Shown here one piece after another: positions 26,098 to 35,114 of a stretch of DNA of 64,000 nt. The notes beneath the pieces were generated by a model that did no database searches, was not told the DNA's origin, and saw only the letters and a program-made list of their open reading frames with translations. How positions within the stretch are numbered: the stretch's first letter is position 1; every line of letters begins with the position of its first letter. The DNA lies in assembly GCA_018267575.1 (NCBI GenBank), contig JAFDYF010000005.1:62001-126000 (forward strand). The letters run 5' to 3'. The stretch is from Bacteroidota bacterium. GTDB taxonomy: Bacteria > Bacteroidota > Bacteroidia > Chitinophagales > Chitinophagaceae. The translations under genes and the position numbers were made by a program.

Positions 26098-26439
26098 CGG
26101 GCGCAAAGTTAGGTGAAGTTTGTTCTTTTTGCTTGTCTGTTCAGCATCCTGTTTGGGTATTTTTTTGCTAGCCGTCACCCATTCATTGTAAACGTCTTCG
26201 CAGCCTGTCCCGACTATTGGGGGGATTGCACGCTTCAACTTGAGTGCTGCTATCGGCCAAGTTTTCAATTCGAGTATTTCAATCGATCAACCCCTATTCC
26301 TAATCCCCAATTCCAATCCCTCCTTTAAAACCCTACAATCAATAGGCACCTCATTGGCTAATTAGCAAATCAGTTCATTAGCTCATTCCGTTCATCGTAT
26401 CTTGCACCCAAGCAGCCAGCCTAATAATTGCCAAAAACC
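26098..26439. other. Divergent gap with degenerate words
   Basis: Between menG and engB. The middle has TCCCGACTATTGGGGGGA (near 26208-26225). The right half is degenerate phrases such as cctaatccccaattccaatcc and ggctaattagcaaatcag. TATCTTGC near 26397 could be a -7 box for engB. No gene. Confidence 0.45.
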
Positions 26440-27057
26440 ATGCAAATCAACTCATCGGAATATATTATCAGTAGCCCAGATTACCTGCAATGCCCTAAGG
26501 CAGACAAACCGGAATATGCATTTATCGGTCGCAGTAATGTGGGTAAATCTTCCTTGATCAATATGCTTTGCAACAATGAAAAGCTGGCAAAAACATCCGG
26601 CACTCCCGGAAAAACACAACTCATTAATCATTTTCTGATCAATAGGCAATGGTATGTGGTTGACCTGCCCGGCTATGGTTTTGCAAAAGTGTCGCAATCG
26701 CAAAGAAAGAAATGGGAGAAAATGATCGAGGATTACCTGCGCAAGCGGGAAACCTTGATGAATGTGTTTATATTGATTGATAGCCGCCATGCCCCACAAA
26801 AAATTGATTTGGAATTTGTGGACCAATTGGGGAAATGGCAAATTCCTTTCAGCATCGTGTTTACTAAATCGGATAAGGAAAACCAACGGACGGTGAGTGC
26901 GAATGTAAAATCTTTTTTGAACAAAATGCGGGAGACTTGGCAATTCCTACCAGAGCATTTTGTAACCAGTGCGGTGAAAAAGACAGGCAGGGACAAAATA
27001 ATGTTAAGGATTGCGGAGATGAATAAGGAATTTGAACAACCGAATAGAGATGAATGA
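26440..27057 (+). CDS. engB: Ribosome biogenesis GTPase EngB (YsxC/YihA)
   Basis: 205 residues from ATG 26440; the upstream TTG at 26428 is less likely. G1 is GRSNVGKSSLIN, G2 is SGTPGKTQLINHF, G3 is DLPGYGFAKVS, G4 is TKSDKENQ, and G5 is TSAVKKTG. The segment KKWEKMIEDYLRKRETLMNV is typical of the family. It is an essential GTPase for late assembly of the large ribosomal subunit. Single-gene unit, with a 10-bp-arm hairpin (27096-27117) after it. Confidence 0.95.
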   Translation: MQINSSEYIISSPDYLQCPKADKPEYAFIGRSNVGKSSLINMLCNNEKLAKTSGTPGKTQLINHFLINRQWYVVDLPGYGFAKVSQSQRKKWEKMIEDYLRKRETLMNVFILIDSRHAPQKIDLEFVDQLGKWQIPFSIVFTKSDKENQRTVSANVKSFLNKMRETWQFLPEHFVTSAVKKTGRDKIMLRIAEMNKEFEQPNRDE

Positions 27058-27095
27058 TTTGAAGTTTGCCAATTTCTAAGGGAGATAATTCCATG

Positions 27096-27117
27096 TGCCG
27101 TGATATGTATCACGGCA
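27096..27117. terminator. Perfect hairpin after engB
   Basis: TGCCGTGATA (27096-27105) and TATCACGGCA (27108-27117), loop of 2 nt. No T-run on the plus strand, so only a weak terminator. It lies 38 nt past the engB stop. Confidence 0.4.
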
Positions 27118-27123
27118 TAAAAC

Positions 27124-27147
27124 AAAAAACCTCTTCGAGAGAAGAGG
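27124..27147 (-). terminator. Intrinsic terminator of the YkuK-like gene
   Basis: Leftward, CCTCTTC TCTC GAAGAGG (27147-27130) is followed by TTTTTTGTTTT. It starts 1 nt after the stop codon at 27149. Confidence 0.8.
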
Positions 27148-27148
27148 G

Positions 27149-27622
27149 CTAGTTCACTACCTTGTTGGCACAGCTACTGCTGGCAAAGGCTTCGGGTTTG
27201 GCTTTAAAGGCAAAGCCCATACCGAGGATATAGCCCATAGCTTCTTTGAGTGCATCGTTGCTTTTAAAATGCGGATTGGTGTTGATGTCTGCATGTACTT
27301 CCATATCCACATCGTACTTGCTGAAAAGATTGCAAAGCTCATAGGCAATCTCGATGCTTTTGGCCACTTCTACCAGCATGCGTTCCTTGATGCTGTATTT
27401 GGTTTTTGTTTTTTCATTGTGGATGAACATGAAACCTCCATGTCCCTCACGCAAAAAAACAATCACCGTAGCAAACTCGGTATCGAGTCCTTTTACTTGG
27501 GAGTCGGTACCGATACAAACTTTTAAATGAAAGCCCTTTTCTTTTTCCCGGCGTATGGCTTGTTCTACCGCATCTTTGATGGGCAGATCCACCATATCGC
27601 CATTAAATTTTCTCCATAACAT
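27149..27622 (-). CDS. YkuK-family RNase H-like protein
   Basis: 157 residues from ATG 27622. The core is the ribonuclease H-like YkuK (DUF458) fold: KVCIGTDSQVKGLDTEFATV with the first Asp, KTKYSIKERMLVEVAKSIEI, and VDMEVHADINTNPHFKSNDA with a second Asp. Activity is not established for the family. An attenuator-like hairpin ends 5 nt before the start codon, so expression may be controlled at the leader. Terminator directly after. Convergent with engB. Confidence 0.8.
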   Translation of the reverse strand: MLWRKFNGDMVDLPIKDAVEQAIRREKEKGFHLKVCIGTDSQVKGLDTEFATVIVFLREGHGGFMFIHNEKTKTKYSIKERMLVEVAKSIEIAYELCNLFSKYDVDMEVHADINTNPHFKSNDALKEAMGYILGMGFAFKAKPEAFASSSCANKVVN

Positions 27623-27627
27623 AAAAA

Positions 27628-27656
27628 TGGGTTTTTCGAATTTACCGAAAAACCCA
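27628..27656 (-). promoter_or_regulatory. Terminator-like hairpin in the YkuK leader
   Basis: Leftward, TGGGTTTTTCG (27656-27646), loop of 7, CGAAAAACCCA (27638-27628), then TTTTT and directly ATG at 27622. Perfect 11-bp arms followed by a T-run just before a start codon look like an attenuator or a structure that hides the ribosome site. Confidence 0.5.
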
Positions 27657-28054
27657 CTAATATCAAAAAACAGTGTGTGTTAACGTTGCATTAATTCATG
27701 CTTGGGTTCAGTTTGTAGATAAAAAAAGTTTTCATGGGTACGGATTATTAAACGGGTCAACTAAAACTAATTACTGTGTTTTTTGAAAATGTGTTTAATG
27801 GTTTTGTCAGCAATTGATAAAATAATCCTTGCTGATTAATATGGGCTGCTGCTTGTTATAAAAGCAGGAATGCGATAAATGATCTGTTGGTAAATACTCG
27901 ATGGTTGAACTGACTGATATAAAAAAGAGGCTTTTTGAAAAATAGGGGCATTGTTGGTTCTTCATGGAAACAATGTTTTTTAAAGGGTACGATCAACAAA
28001 AAAGGACATTGAACGATTCTTTCTTTAAACGAAAATCGATGTCTGATATTGCAT
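27657..28054. other. Intergenic stretch, no gene seen
   Basis: About 400 nt of AT-rich sequence between two leftward genes. It should hold the promoter of the YkuK gene and the 3' end of the CoA-binding gene. No frame, repeat or hairpin stands out. Confidence 0.45.
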
Positions 28055-28423
28055 TTAAAATTGGCCTGTGCTTAGCAAAACAAGGGTGCATGCTTCCAAT
28101 GGCTTGATTCCATTGGCTTTTGCAAGATTTGATAATTCTTCATTTTCTGAACCGGGGTTAAAAATAATCCTCGAGGGATGAAGGGAAACTATGTAATCGT
28201 AATATTCTTTCTGATTTTGTTCGTTCAGATAGATGGTTACCGTATTAATATCCTCAAACTGCTTTTTTTCAGTGCCGACTTCCACATCCGCTACTTTGGT
28301 TTTTTTTCTTCCAATCGCAACGGTTTCCACGTCATGGCTACGTAATTTGTTTATGGCTAGATAGCTATACCTTTCTGGGTTATCAGAAGCACCAAGCACC
28401 AATGTCTTTTTGTTTTTTTGCAT
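28055..28423 (-). CDS. CoA-binding domain protein
   Basis: 122 residues from ATG 28423, a single Rossmann-type CoA_binding domain. TLVLGASDNPERYSYLAINK matches the nucleotide loop, and YDYIVSLHPSRIIFNPGSEN and LAKANGIKPLEACTLVLLST match the later part of the YccU-like family. No catalytic role is known for stand-alone members. It stands alone between long gaps. Confidence 0.85.
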   Translation of the reverse strand: MQKNKKTLVLGASDNPERYSYLAINKLRSHDVETVAIGRKKTKVADVEVGTEKKQFEDINTVTIYLNEQNQKEYYDYIVSLHPSRIIFNPGSENEELSNLAKANGIKPLEACTLVLLSTGQF

Positions 28424-28507
28424 GGGTTTGATTTTAGCCAGATAACAAAGTAATACTCATTTAAGTTTAAAAATGACGGGTAGAATATTGCACGATTTTA
28501 TTTTTAG

Positions 28508-29956
28508 TTACTTTTTGGGGCAATCAAAACGCTTGTCTGTCTTTTCCTTATTAAATTTAAAAGGATGAATGACCAAAGCAAGATAGCCACCGCCATTCAA
28601 TATCTTATCTTTTGAAAACACATTTGCCCAATTATGTATGCCCACTAACAATGGCCCTGCTTTAAAAGCGCCACCCACCAGAAACTGGCTTTCCGCATTG
28701 AACTGGATAGGAAGGTAAGCACCCCAGAACTTGGTTTCCCATCTAGGGGTGACCGTTAGCCTGCTTAGCTCCTGCGCATGAGTGCTTCTAATGTCACCCG
28801 CTGAAGGTAAAATACCTATCGACAGATCGGCATTGAGATATAAGTTATTGCCCAAATCACGATCAACATTTACAACAATACGGGTCGGGTTCCAGATTTT
28901 GAACTTGCCACTGATGGGGGAAAAACCTTTGGTGACTGTTGAAACAGAATCATTAAATCCAGCAAGACTATTTATTGTACTGAATTTATCAGTGAGTGAT
29001 GAGTCGGTAACATCTACTCCCGCACCTGTAAAGGAGCGGCTTTGATTGCCAAACAAATATTGGTTAAAGCCAAAATCGAGCAGTGATAAACCTATCTTCC
29101 ATTCATAGTCATAAAAGTCGTCCTCATAATTATTGATTTTTATTCCCTGTGGTTTTATCAGGTATTCAAAACCAAGATCAATCGCAGCACTACCGCGACT
29201 ATTCTTAAAAAAATTTTTTAGGTTTTGAGAGGCGGTGTTTCCATTTTGCCAATTATCATAATTGGCGGAGTAGCCATATTGAGCACTGGCATTGGTTACG
29301 ATATAAGCTGTATTAGTGGGGCTTGCCGTAATCGATACCAACCCGTTTTGCAATCCCGCAACGGCTCCTGATAATCCACGCATAGCCTTTAACGTGAAGC
29401 CTGCATTCAAACGGCTACCTGGGCTTTCCCAAACTGTTTGGCTATAGCTTACAAAAGCTTCCAGCCAACTACTACTTGTAAAATTGCCATTGTAGTTGTT
29501 GTTAAGAGGGTTGATTTGAAAAAACTCTTGCGCATTCTTCAAAGTATCATTGATATTATAAGAGCTTGTCCGAAGATGGCTGTATCCACGCAGGTTGGCG
29601 CCGAATGCAATGGCATGTTTTCTATCAAGTGAAATCCGGGCATTTAATAAGTTGATATTGAAATCAAAATCTAGATATCGTTGATAATAACCTTCGTTGG
29701 CATGATAATAGGATGTTTTTCCAGGCGAGATAAAGGAGTAGTTGGTTATGGTATACAAGTTGGTGGCTGTGGCAAACTGAAAGGAGAACAGGTCCAGATC
29801 CCAAGGGAAGGGTGTGCTTACAATGGATGCTGGGTTGTTGCCAACACCCAAACTTCCGGCATACAAAGATCCTTGTACGGCTTTATAATCTTGTGCAATA
29901 GCTAAATTAATGGAAACATAAAAAAGGAAGAATAAGGCAATATATTTCTTGATCAT
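28508..29956 (-). CDS. DUF5723 outer-membrane protein
   Basis: 482 residues from ATG 29956, giving the signal peptide MIKKYIALFFLFYVSINLAI; ATG 29974 would add six residues and overlap the upstream gene. The DUF5723 start (GSLYAGSLGVGNNPASIV, then PWDLDLFSFQFATATNLY) is clear, followed by alternating barrel strands ending with GGGYLALVIHPFKFNKEK. Role unknown. The start lies 1 nt past the stop of the FAD oxidoreductase, so it is co-transcribed with the polyketide cluster. Confidence 0.75.
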   Translation of the reverse strand: MIKKYIALFFLFYVSINLAIAQDYKAVQGSLYAGSLGVGNNPASIVSTPFPWDLDLFSFQFATATNLYTITNYSFISPGKTSYYHANEGYYQRYLDFDFNINLLNARISLDRKHAIAFGANLRGYSHLRTSSYNINDTLKNAQEFFQINPLNNNYNGNFTSSSWLEAFVSYSQTVWESPGSRLNAGFTLKAMRGLSGAVAGLQNGLVSITASPTNTAYIVTNASAQYGYSANYDNWQNGNTASQNLKNFFKNSRGSAAIDLGFEYLIKPQGIKINNYEDDFYDYEWKIGLSLLDFGFNQYLFGNQSRSFTGAGVDVTDSSLTDKFSTINSLAGFNDSVSTVTKGFSPISGKFKIWNPTRIVVNVDRDLGNNLYLNADLSIGILPSAGDIRSTHAQELSRLTVTPRWETKFWGAYLPIQFNAESQFLVGGAFKAGPLLVGIHNWANVFSKDKILNGGGYLALVIHPFKFNKEKTDKRFDCPKK

Positions 29957-29957
29957 A

Positions 29958-31103
29958 TCAATAAGGTGAGCCATGCGTTTGGCGTATCAAATATGTTACA
30001 AATTTCGGATAAGGTTTAATAAATCGAACTAAAAATTCCGAAAGCTTTTCATTCCCAAAAAAGCGTTGGATGGAGCGACCAGCTAGCAAGCGCTTGCCAA
30101 AAATCCGGTTCCATTCATCTGTGTAACCCTGTTCCATCTCAAATCTGGCAATCTGGTTTTTTAAAAAAGCGTCGATATTCTTAAAAGCAATTTTTCCCCC
30201 ATGCAAGGCCATGCTCATGCCATTGCCACATAAAGGCATTATCATGCCAGCCGCATCGCCGATCATCAGGATATGATTTTCCACTTTCAATTTTTTTTCA
30301 AAACTGATTTGGGATATGGTAATGGGTTGTTCGTATAAAAAATGAGAAGATGAAAATATTTTTTTGAGGAAAGGGTTTTTTTGCAGCACGTTTTTTTCCA
30401 TTTCTGGGATGGACTGATGGTTGTCGCGCAGGTTTTTGGCAGTGGTGAGATAACAAAGACAGCATTTTTCTTCTTCAATCCGTGAGATGCCACAATAACC
30501 ATCCTTGAAATTGTGCAGGGCAATTAGGTTGGAAGGAAAATCAGTTTTGATATGATATTTCACTGCGATAAAATTATTCAGACTGCCATTTTTTTTCAAG
30601 GCAAAGCCTCTTTTCCATTTTATATCTAGATTGCTTCTTTTACCGAAACTTCCACAGGCCACTTTTGCCGAAATATTGATGGCTGTGCTTTGTATATGGA
30701 ACAACTGGTTTTGATATTGGATATCCAACACCTTGGTCTGCTCGAATACTTGCACCCCTGTTTTTTTGGCAAGATCGGCCAAGGCTGCATCCAACTTATA
30801 CCGGCTGATGCCAAAACCACCCAAACCCAGATCATTTTCAATATGGTTGCCATTGGGAGATGACACTTGTAATTGTTTGATGAAAGGGAGATGCCAATCA
30901 CTAAGCGGCAGACCGAGTTCTTCCAGAAAATTCCAATTCTCAAAACTGAGGTATTCACCACAAACTTTATGAAAGGGATAGGCTTCCTTTTCGAAAATGG
31001 CCACGTGATAACCCGCTCTGGCCAATTGTATGGAAAGAGATAGCCCAGCAAGCCCCCCGCCAACAATCGCTACATCATATGTGTGGTTTGTTTCCAAACT
31101 CAT
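29958..31103 (-). CDS. FAD-dependent oxidoreductase (geranylgeranyl reductase-like)
   Basis: 381 residues from ATG 31103, whose ATGA overlaps the methyltransferase stop. FAD motif YDVAIVGGGLAGLSLSIQLA, then EKEAYPFHKVCGEYLS (the CGE motif of the geranylgeranyl reductase/flavoprotein hydroxylase group), and HILMIGDAAGMIMPLCGNGM as the second FAD site. Substrate likely the polyketide or prenyl product made by the genes upstream. Reduction and hydroxylation are both possible. Confidence 0.85.
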   Translation of the reverse strand: MSLETNHTYDVAIVGGGLAGLSLSIQLARAGYHVAIFEKEAYPFHKVCGEYLSFENWNFLEELGLPLSDWHLPFIKQLQVSSPNGNHIENDLGLGGFGISRYKLDAALADLAKKTGVQVFEQTKVLDIQYQNQLFHIQSTAINISAKVACGSFGKRSNLDIKWKRGFALKKNGSLNNFIAVKYHIKTDFPSNLIALHNFKDGYCGISRIEEEKCCLCYLTTAKNLRDNHQSIPEMEKNVLQKNPFLKKIFSSSHFLYEQPITISQISFEKKLKVENHILMIGDAAGMIMPLCGNGMSMALHGGKIAFKNIDAFLKNQIARFEMEQGYTDEWNRIFGKRLLAGRSIQRFFGNEKLSEFLVRFIKPYPKFVTYLIRQTHGSPY

Positions 31104-31801
31104 GTTTTGTTTCGATAGATGATCAACCAACGGAAAGCCCATTTCCATTTCACCCAATAGTTTTTCAGCTCCGCTCCATCCAATAATTTTTCCAGTTCTT
31201 TTCTTTTGAAACCTCTTAGTACAGATAATGGAGCATCATTCTTTACCAAATAGGATTTAGAAAAAACTTGTGTAATCCATTTGATGGAATAATAGGCCAT
31301 GGGATGACGATGAAGGTCATTGATAAAAAAACCGACCAAACAATTCTGTTTCATCCATTGTAATTGCACTACCAATTCTTTGTCACTAAAATGATGGCAG
31401 AACAAAGAGGAAAAAACGATATCAGGTTTTCCGTCCCCAAAATCTACCAACCGATAATCTGATATATGGAATTGGGCATTGCCATCTTTGAACCTGCTGC
31501 CAGCCACCGTTATACAATTGGGGTTGATGTCAATGCCAATCAGTTGTACAGGAATATTTTTTTTTGTACAGTATCTTTCGATGGCTTTTAAGTTATCGCC
31601 TCCGCCACATCCGATTTCACAAACAGTAATTGCCTTTTTATTTCCCATCAATTTTCCCAATCCGGCTAAACTAATACGATGCCCTCCTAAAAATGTATTA
31701 ATGATTTCCAATTCCTTCATGTTCTGTTCAATATCCTTAAAGGGTATATCCTCCCTATCCAACAGTTCTTTGGTTGTTGATCGAACAGAAAAATCCATCA
31801 T
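31100..31801 (-). CDS. SAM-dependent methyltransferase
   Basis: 233 residues; start ATGATG at 31801/31798. Motif I is ITVCEIGCGGGDNLKAIERY, the acidic residue follows in LIGIDINPNCITVA, and PDIVFSSLFCHHFSDKELV is motif II. The C-terminus (APLSVLRGFKRKELEKLLDG) is typical of methyltransferases paired with type III polyketide synthases. Lies between the T3PKS and FAD genes, overlapping the latter by 4 nt. Probably O-methylates a phenolic or pyrone product. Confidence 0.85.
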   Translation of the reverse strand: MMDFSVRSTTKELLDREDIPFKDIEQNMKELEIINTFLGGHRISLAGLGKLMGNKKAITVCEIGCGGGDNLKAIERYCTKKNIPVQLIGIDINPNCITVAGSRFKDGNAQFHISDYRLVDFGDGKPDIVFSSLFCHHFSDKELVVQLQWMKQNCLVGFFINDLHRHPMAYYSIKWITQVFSKSYLVKNDAPLSVLRGFKRKELEKLLDGAELKNYWVKWKWAFRWLIIYRNKT

Positions 31802-31955
31802 ACAATTTAAGGGGAAGTTTCTTAAAACCAACGGATGTGATGTTAATATTTTGATACCTAAATTGGGGTAAAGCTAGCAGAGAAAGCATCGTGCAGTATT
31901 GCATAAGGTTATCCCATGTTAGATGTACAGGCAATTAATCTAGGACCAATCTTGG

Positions 31956-33041
31956 TTATGTTTTTGCTATAAAGGTTTCCATGGTAAGACCCGGACCAAA
32001 AGCTGCGCCGAATACGGCATTCCTTTTTTTGAGATCGATATTGTTTAGGATTTTTTTGAGCACAAACAATATAGTGGGGGATGACATGTTCCCGAATTCC
32101 TTGAGCACTTCATAACTAGGGGTCAATTCGCCATTGGTAAGCTGAAGGCTTTTGTGGATGGCTTCCAATATTTTTTTGCCACCGGGATGCACACACCAAT
32201 GGGTGATTTCTTCTTTGGTTAAATTATTTTTTTTCAAAGCTCGGTTGGTCAACAATTCAAAATCTTCCTCAATAAGATCGGGCACATAACCACTCAAGGT
32301 CATCAGAAAACCAGAGGATGAGAGTTCCCAGGCCATGTCCTTCTTTCCCCTTGGTAATACTTCAGAATAAAAACTCTCAAGATGGAGACCACTTGAATTT
32401 TCATCCGAGCTGATCAGTGCGGCGGCCGAGCCATCTGCGAACAATAAGCTAGAAGCGATATTGTCCATAGTGGGATCTCTTTGAAAATGAAGAGTGCACA
32501 GTTCTGTACAAACAATCAGTGCTTTGGCATTGGGGTCTGTATGGCAAAGCGCATCAGCCAGTTTCATGGCATGGGTGGCGGCATAGCAGCCCATGAAATT
32601 GATAGAAGTACGGAAAATATTTTTTGGAAGGTCCATCAACTCCATCACTTGCAGGTCCAGACCTGGGGCACTCATGCCAGTGCAACTTACGGTGATGAGA
32701 TGGGTGATTTCTTTTGGATGGATTTTATTTCCCAGACATTCCCTGATAGCGTCTACAGAAAGTGCGGCAGCATATTTTTGATACCAGGCCATCCTCAGTT
32801 CTAGGGAAGGGAAGGGTTCCAAGTTCTCGGTATGCGGATAGAATTTCCATTCACTGATGGGTCTGCTATAATCTGGAATGATGGAATAGCGCTGCTCAAT
32901 GCCGCTATGATGGTACAGAAACCTCAATTTTCTTTTATCGTTTTCATCCATTGCATAAATATGCTGCATGAAATTCAGTATGTCTTCCTGCTGATGTTTG
33001 TAGGAGGGCACTGCTGTACCGATGGAAATAATTTTGCTCAA
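31956..33041 (-). CDS. Type III polyketide synthase
   Basis: 361 residues; start is TTG at 33041 after an A-rich leader, since no ATG lies near. The thiolase fold has the catalytic triad Cys152 (NFMGCYAATHAMK), His285 (WCVHPGGKKI) and Asn318 (EFGNMSSPT). The end GAAFGPGLTMETF is the family signature GFGPG variant. Such enzymes extend an acyl-CoA with malonyl-CoA to alkylresorcinols or alkylpyrones. The neighbours (UbiA, methyltransferase, FAD enzyme) suggest that the product is prenylated or quinone-like and modified at the membrane. The exact product is unknown. Confidence 0.9.
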   Translation of the reverse strand: MSKIISIGTAVPSYKHQQEDILNFMQHIYAMDENDKRKLRFLYHHSGIEQRYSIIPDYSRPISEWKFYPHTENLEPFPSLELRMAWYQKYAAALSVDAIRECLGNKIHPKEITHLITVSCTGMSAPGLDLQVMELMDLPKNIFRTSINFMGCYAATHAMKLADALCHTDPNAKALIVCTELCTLHFQRDPTMDNIASSLLFADGSAAALISSDENSSGLHLESFYSEVLPRGKKDMAWELSSSGFLMTLSGYVPDLIEEDFELLTNRALKKNNLTKEEITHWCVHPGGKKILEAIHKSLQLTNGELTPSYEVLKEFGNMSSPTILFVLKKILNNIDLKKRNAVFGAAFGPGLTMETFIAKT

Positions 33042-33089
33042 TTTTTTTATTTCTACAATTAAGTTACGAAATCTAAAGTTTCGGAAATC

Positions 33090-33965
33090 TTATTTTTGGA
33101 GGTCATTCAGCAGCATTACTGCAATAAACCCAATATTGCTACATATTGAAGCGATGAGGTTCATGCGCATGGTATGCAAAAAATCTGCTTTTGCCTTGTC
33201 CTTCCACACGGATGTCGCCCAACCTAAAAAGAATACGACAACAGGCAGCATGATGGTTGCTAATAAGAGAAATTCTTTTATTTCAAAGGAAACAAAAAAA
33301 TAAAGCCCTAATACCATCATGGCAATAGTATAAACAATAGCCACATAAATAAAAGTGCCTTTAATTCCCAATAGATAGCTAATGGTTTTTACGCCATCTT
33401 TCAGGTCCTCCTCATGTTGATAGATTTGTGTGAGTGGATAAAAGCCGCCAATCAATAGGGAACTGGCAACCATCGCTAAGATAATATCTTTGGGAAGATG
33501 GAAGGGCGCAGGCACGGATGAACCATGGTATACCAACAGAAAACTGATGGCGCCCTGAAAAAAGATCACGGTCAGATAACCCAGTATGGGATATTTTTTC
33601 AAACGGATGCCACGATAGCTATATGCCCTAGAAGCAAGGATAAACGATAAAAGACCCACGGCAAAATACACACTGATCAACAGCCCCAAGAATATTGCGA
33701 TGATATCCATAACGACCGTGGTATAAAAAAGCTCCTTTGTGGGCTGCAAAGGTTTTTTCAAACCACCGATACTGCCCTCATCCCTGTCCATATAACTATT
33801 GTACCCATTACTGGCGGGATAAACCAGCAAATGCAAAATCACAAAAACAAGTATAGCTCTTGGCCAGCTTTTGTACACGATTTGGCTCAATGCGAACCAA
33901 TAAACCGGCATCAGGAAAAATGAAAAATGAAAACGCAACAACTGGATGGTGGACTTCTTCAACAT
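33090..33965 (-). CDS. UbiA-family prenyltransferase
   Basis: 291 residues from ATG 33965 (MLKKSTIQLLRFHFSFFLMP); the 36 codons upstream are word-like repeat. Eight or nine helices. The first Asp motif is NGYNSYMDRDEGS (NxxxD form) and the second is YQHEEDLKDG. UbiA enzymes transfer a prenyl group to an aromatic ring in the membrane. It is the first gene of the leftward cluster, 48 nt before the T3PKS gene, so the acceptor may be the T3PKS product. Confidence 0.9.
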   Translation of the reverse strand: MLKKSTIQLLRFHFSFFLMPVYWFALSQIVYKSWPRAILVFVILHLLVYPASNGYNSYMDRDEGSIGGLKKPLQPTKELFYTTVVMDIIAIFLGLLISVYFAVGLLSFILASRAYSYRGIRLKKYPILGYLTVIFFQGAISFLLVYHGSSVPAPFHLPKDIILAMVASSLLIGGFYPLTQIYQHEEDLKDGVKTISYLLGIKGTFIYVAIVYTIAMMVLGLYFFVSFEIKEFLLLATIMLPVVVFFLGWATSVWKDKAKADFLHTMRMNLIASICSNIGFIAVMLLNDLQK

Positions 33966-34029
33966 GGAATGAAGATAACTATTTGTTGGAAAGAATTGGG
34001 GAAAGGCGGAAGGTTTAGGCTGTAGGGCG

Positions 34030-34150
34030 TAAGGTGGGAGGTCAAAAGTGAATGGTGAATAGGGAATGGGCATAGTACATTATTAGGGATTAAGAAGTTT
34101 TCACTATTGACTATTCACTATTCCCCATTCCCTAATCGGCTAATTCGCCA
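34030..34150. repeat. Degenerate words with inverted character
   Basis: Left words gtgaatggtgaatagggaat (about 34040-34060) are complementary in part to right words ccccattccctaat (34122-34136). The piece 34106-34123 equals 8623-8640 exactly. The gap between the UbiA and chitinase genes contains little else. Confidence 0.55.
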
Positions 34151-34159
34151 AGCGCTCAG

Positions 34160-34978
34160 CTAATTCCCGTAACTCCCCATGTCCTGACAGTCACAGTCAT
34201 CCTCAACCGTAATTTTCATTATGTGTGCAAACCATTTGTAAAAACCGATCCGATTTTCCCTTTTCTCTTGAAAATCCGTGTTGGTGGTTTTATTGCACTC
34301 CAATCGGCCATTGATAATATTGATGGTCATCCCGAACCCCGGTTTTCGGTTCAGCTTTTTATCATCATCGGTTGGCTGCCAATTCCCACACATCACATTA
34401 TGGCAGGAAGGTTTTGGCTTTTGCTCCCGCATCCAGAACCAGAATGCTGTTTTAAAAGCGACGACCCCATCGGTAGATACTAAATCAGGTTGTTGCAATA
34501 AAGGAAGGTTTAGTTCCTGCCCTGCTAACCCATAGTTATAGGCATAGCTTAATTGCATGGGCCCTCTGCCATGATAATCTTTGCCCGGCACAGGTTGATA
34601 ATTACTGGTGCCAGCAATATTGTATTGGGGGCAACTTTTATCCTTGCAGGCTTGTTCCTCATTGTACACGAGCCCCCAAGCATAGGGTCCGCCCACAGCA
34701 TTGTTCCATCCACTACTGGTTTCGTGCGCAATATTGGCAAGGAAGGCCAATAGTTCTCTTTTGCGGGTCAACAAGTCCCCTTCATTGGCAAAGAGTGGGA
34801 AATTTTTGGATGCGGCAATAAGATTTTCATAGGAGTAGATGCGGTAATGGTGTGGGAAAAATTTTTCGTATTGCTTTTTTGAAATCAGATTGGCAAGGGA
34901 TGAATCCCTGAATGTATTGGCCATAGAATAAAGAGAAAAGAAGAAAGTTGCAATCAATAGCAAATAATTTCGCTTCAT
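34160..34978 (-). CDS. GH19 chitinase
   Basis: 272 residues from ATG 34978. A signal peptide (MKRNYLLLIATFFFSLYSMA) is followed by the GH19 domain: the general acid Glu86 in ANIAHETSSGW, YAWGLVYNEEQACKDKSC with the probable base, KDYHGRGPMQLSYAYNYG, and GFGMTINIINGRLEC. The pairs of cysteines fit plant-type GH19 disulfides. Secreted endochitinase or a related lysozyme-like activity; in this phylum chitin is a common substrate. Monocistronic. Confidence 0.9.
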   Translation of the reverse strand: MKRNYLLLIATFFFSLYSMANTFRDSSLANLISKKQYEKFFPHHYRIYSYENLIAASKNFPLFANEGDLLTRKRELLAFLANIAHETSSGWNNAVGGPYAWGLVYNEEQACKDKSCPQYNIAGTSNYQPVPGKDYHGRGPMQLSYAYNYGLAGQELNLPLLQQPDLVSTDGVVAFKTAFWFWMREQKPKPSCHNVMCGNWQPTDDDKKLNRKPGFGMTINIINGRLECNKTTNTDFQEKRENRIGFYKWFAHIMKITVEDDCDCQDMGSYGN

Positions 34979-35114
34979 TGTCAATCAGGTTAGGAGTGAA
35001 GAGTAATCAATTTAAAAATAGAACAATGCCGTTGAATTGGCATGGCCAAAATCATCTTTGATGAAAGATTAACAGAAGCAGGGGGCATAGAAGAAGCTGA
35101 TAATAGTAGTACAG

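Noticed and set aside
26098..26268. N-terminal extension of menG
   Set aside because: The added 57 residues come from word-like intergenic sequence, and MEKYTHDTVVPF is the usual family start.
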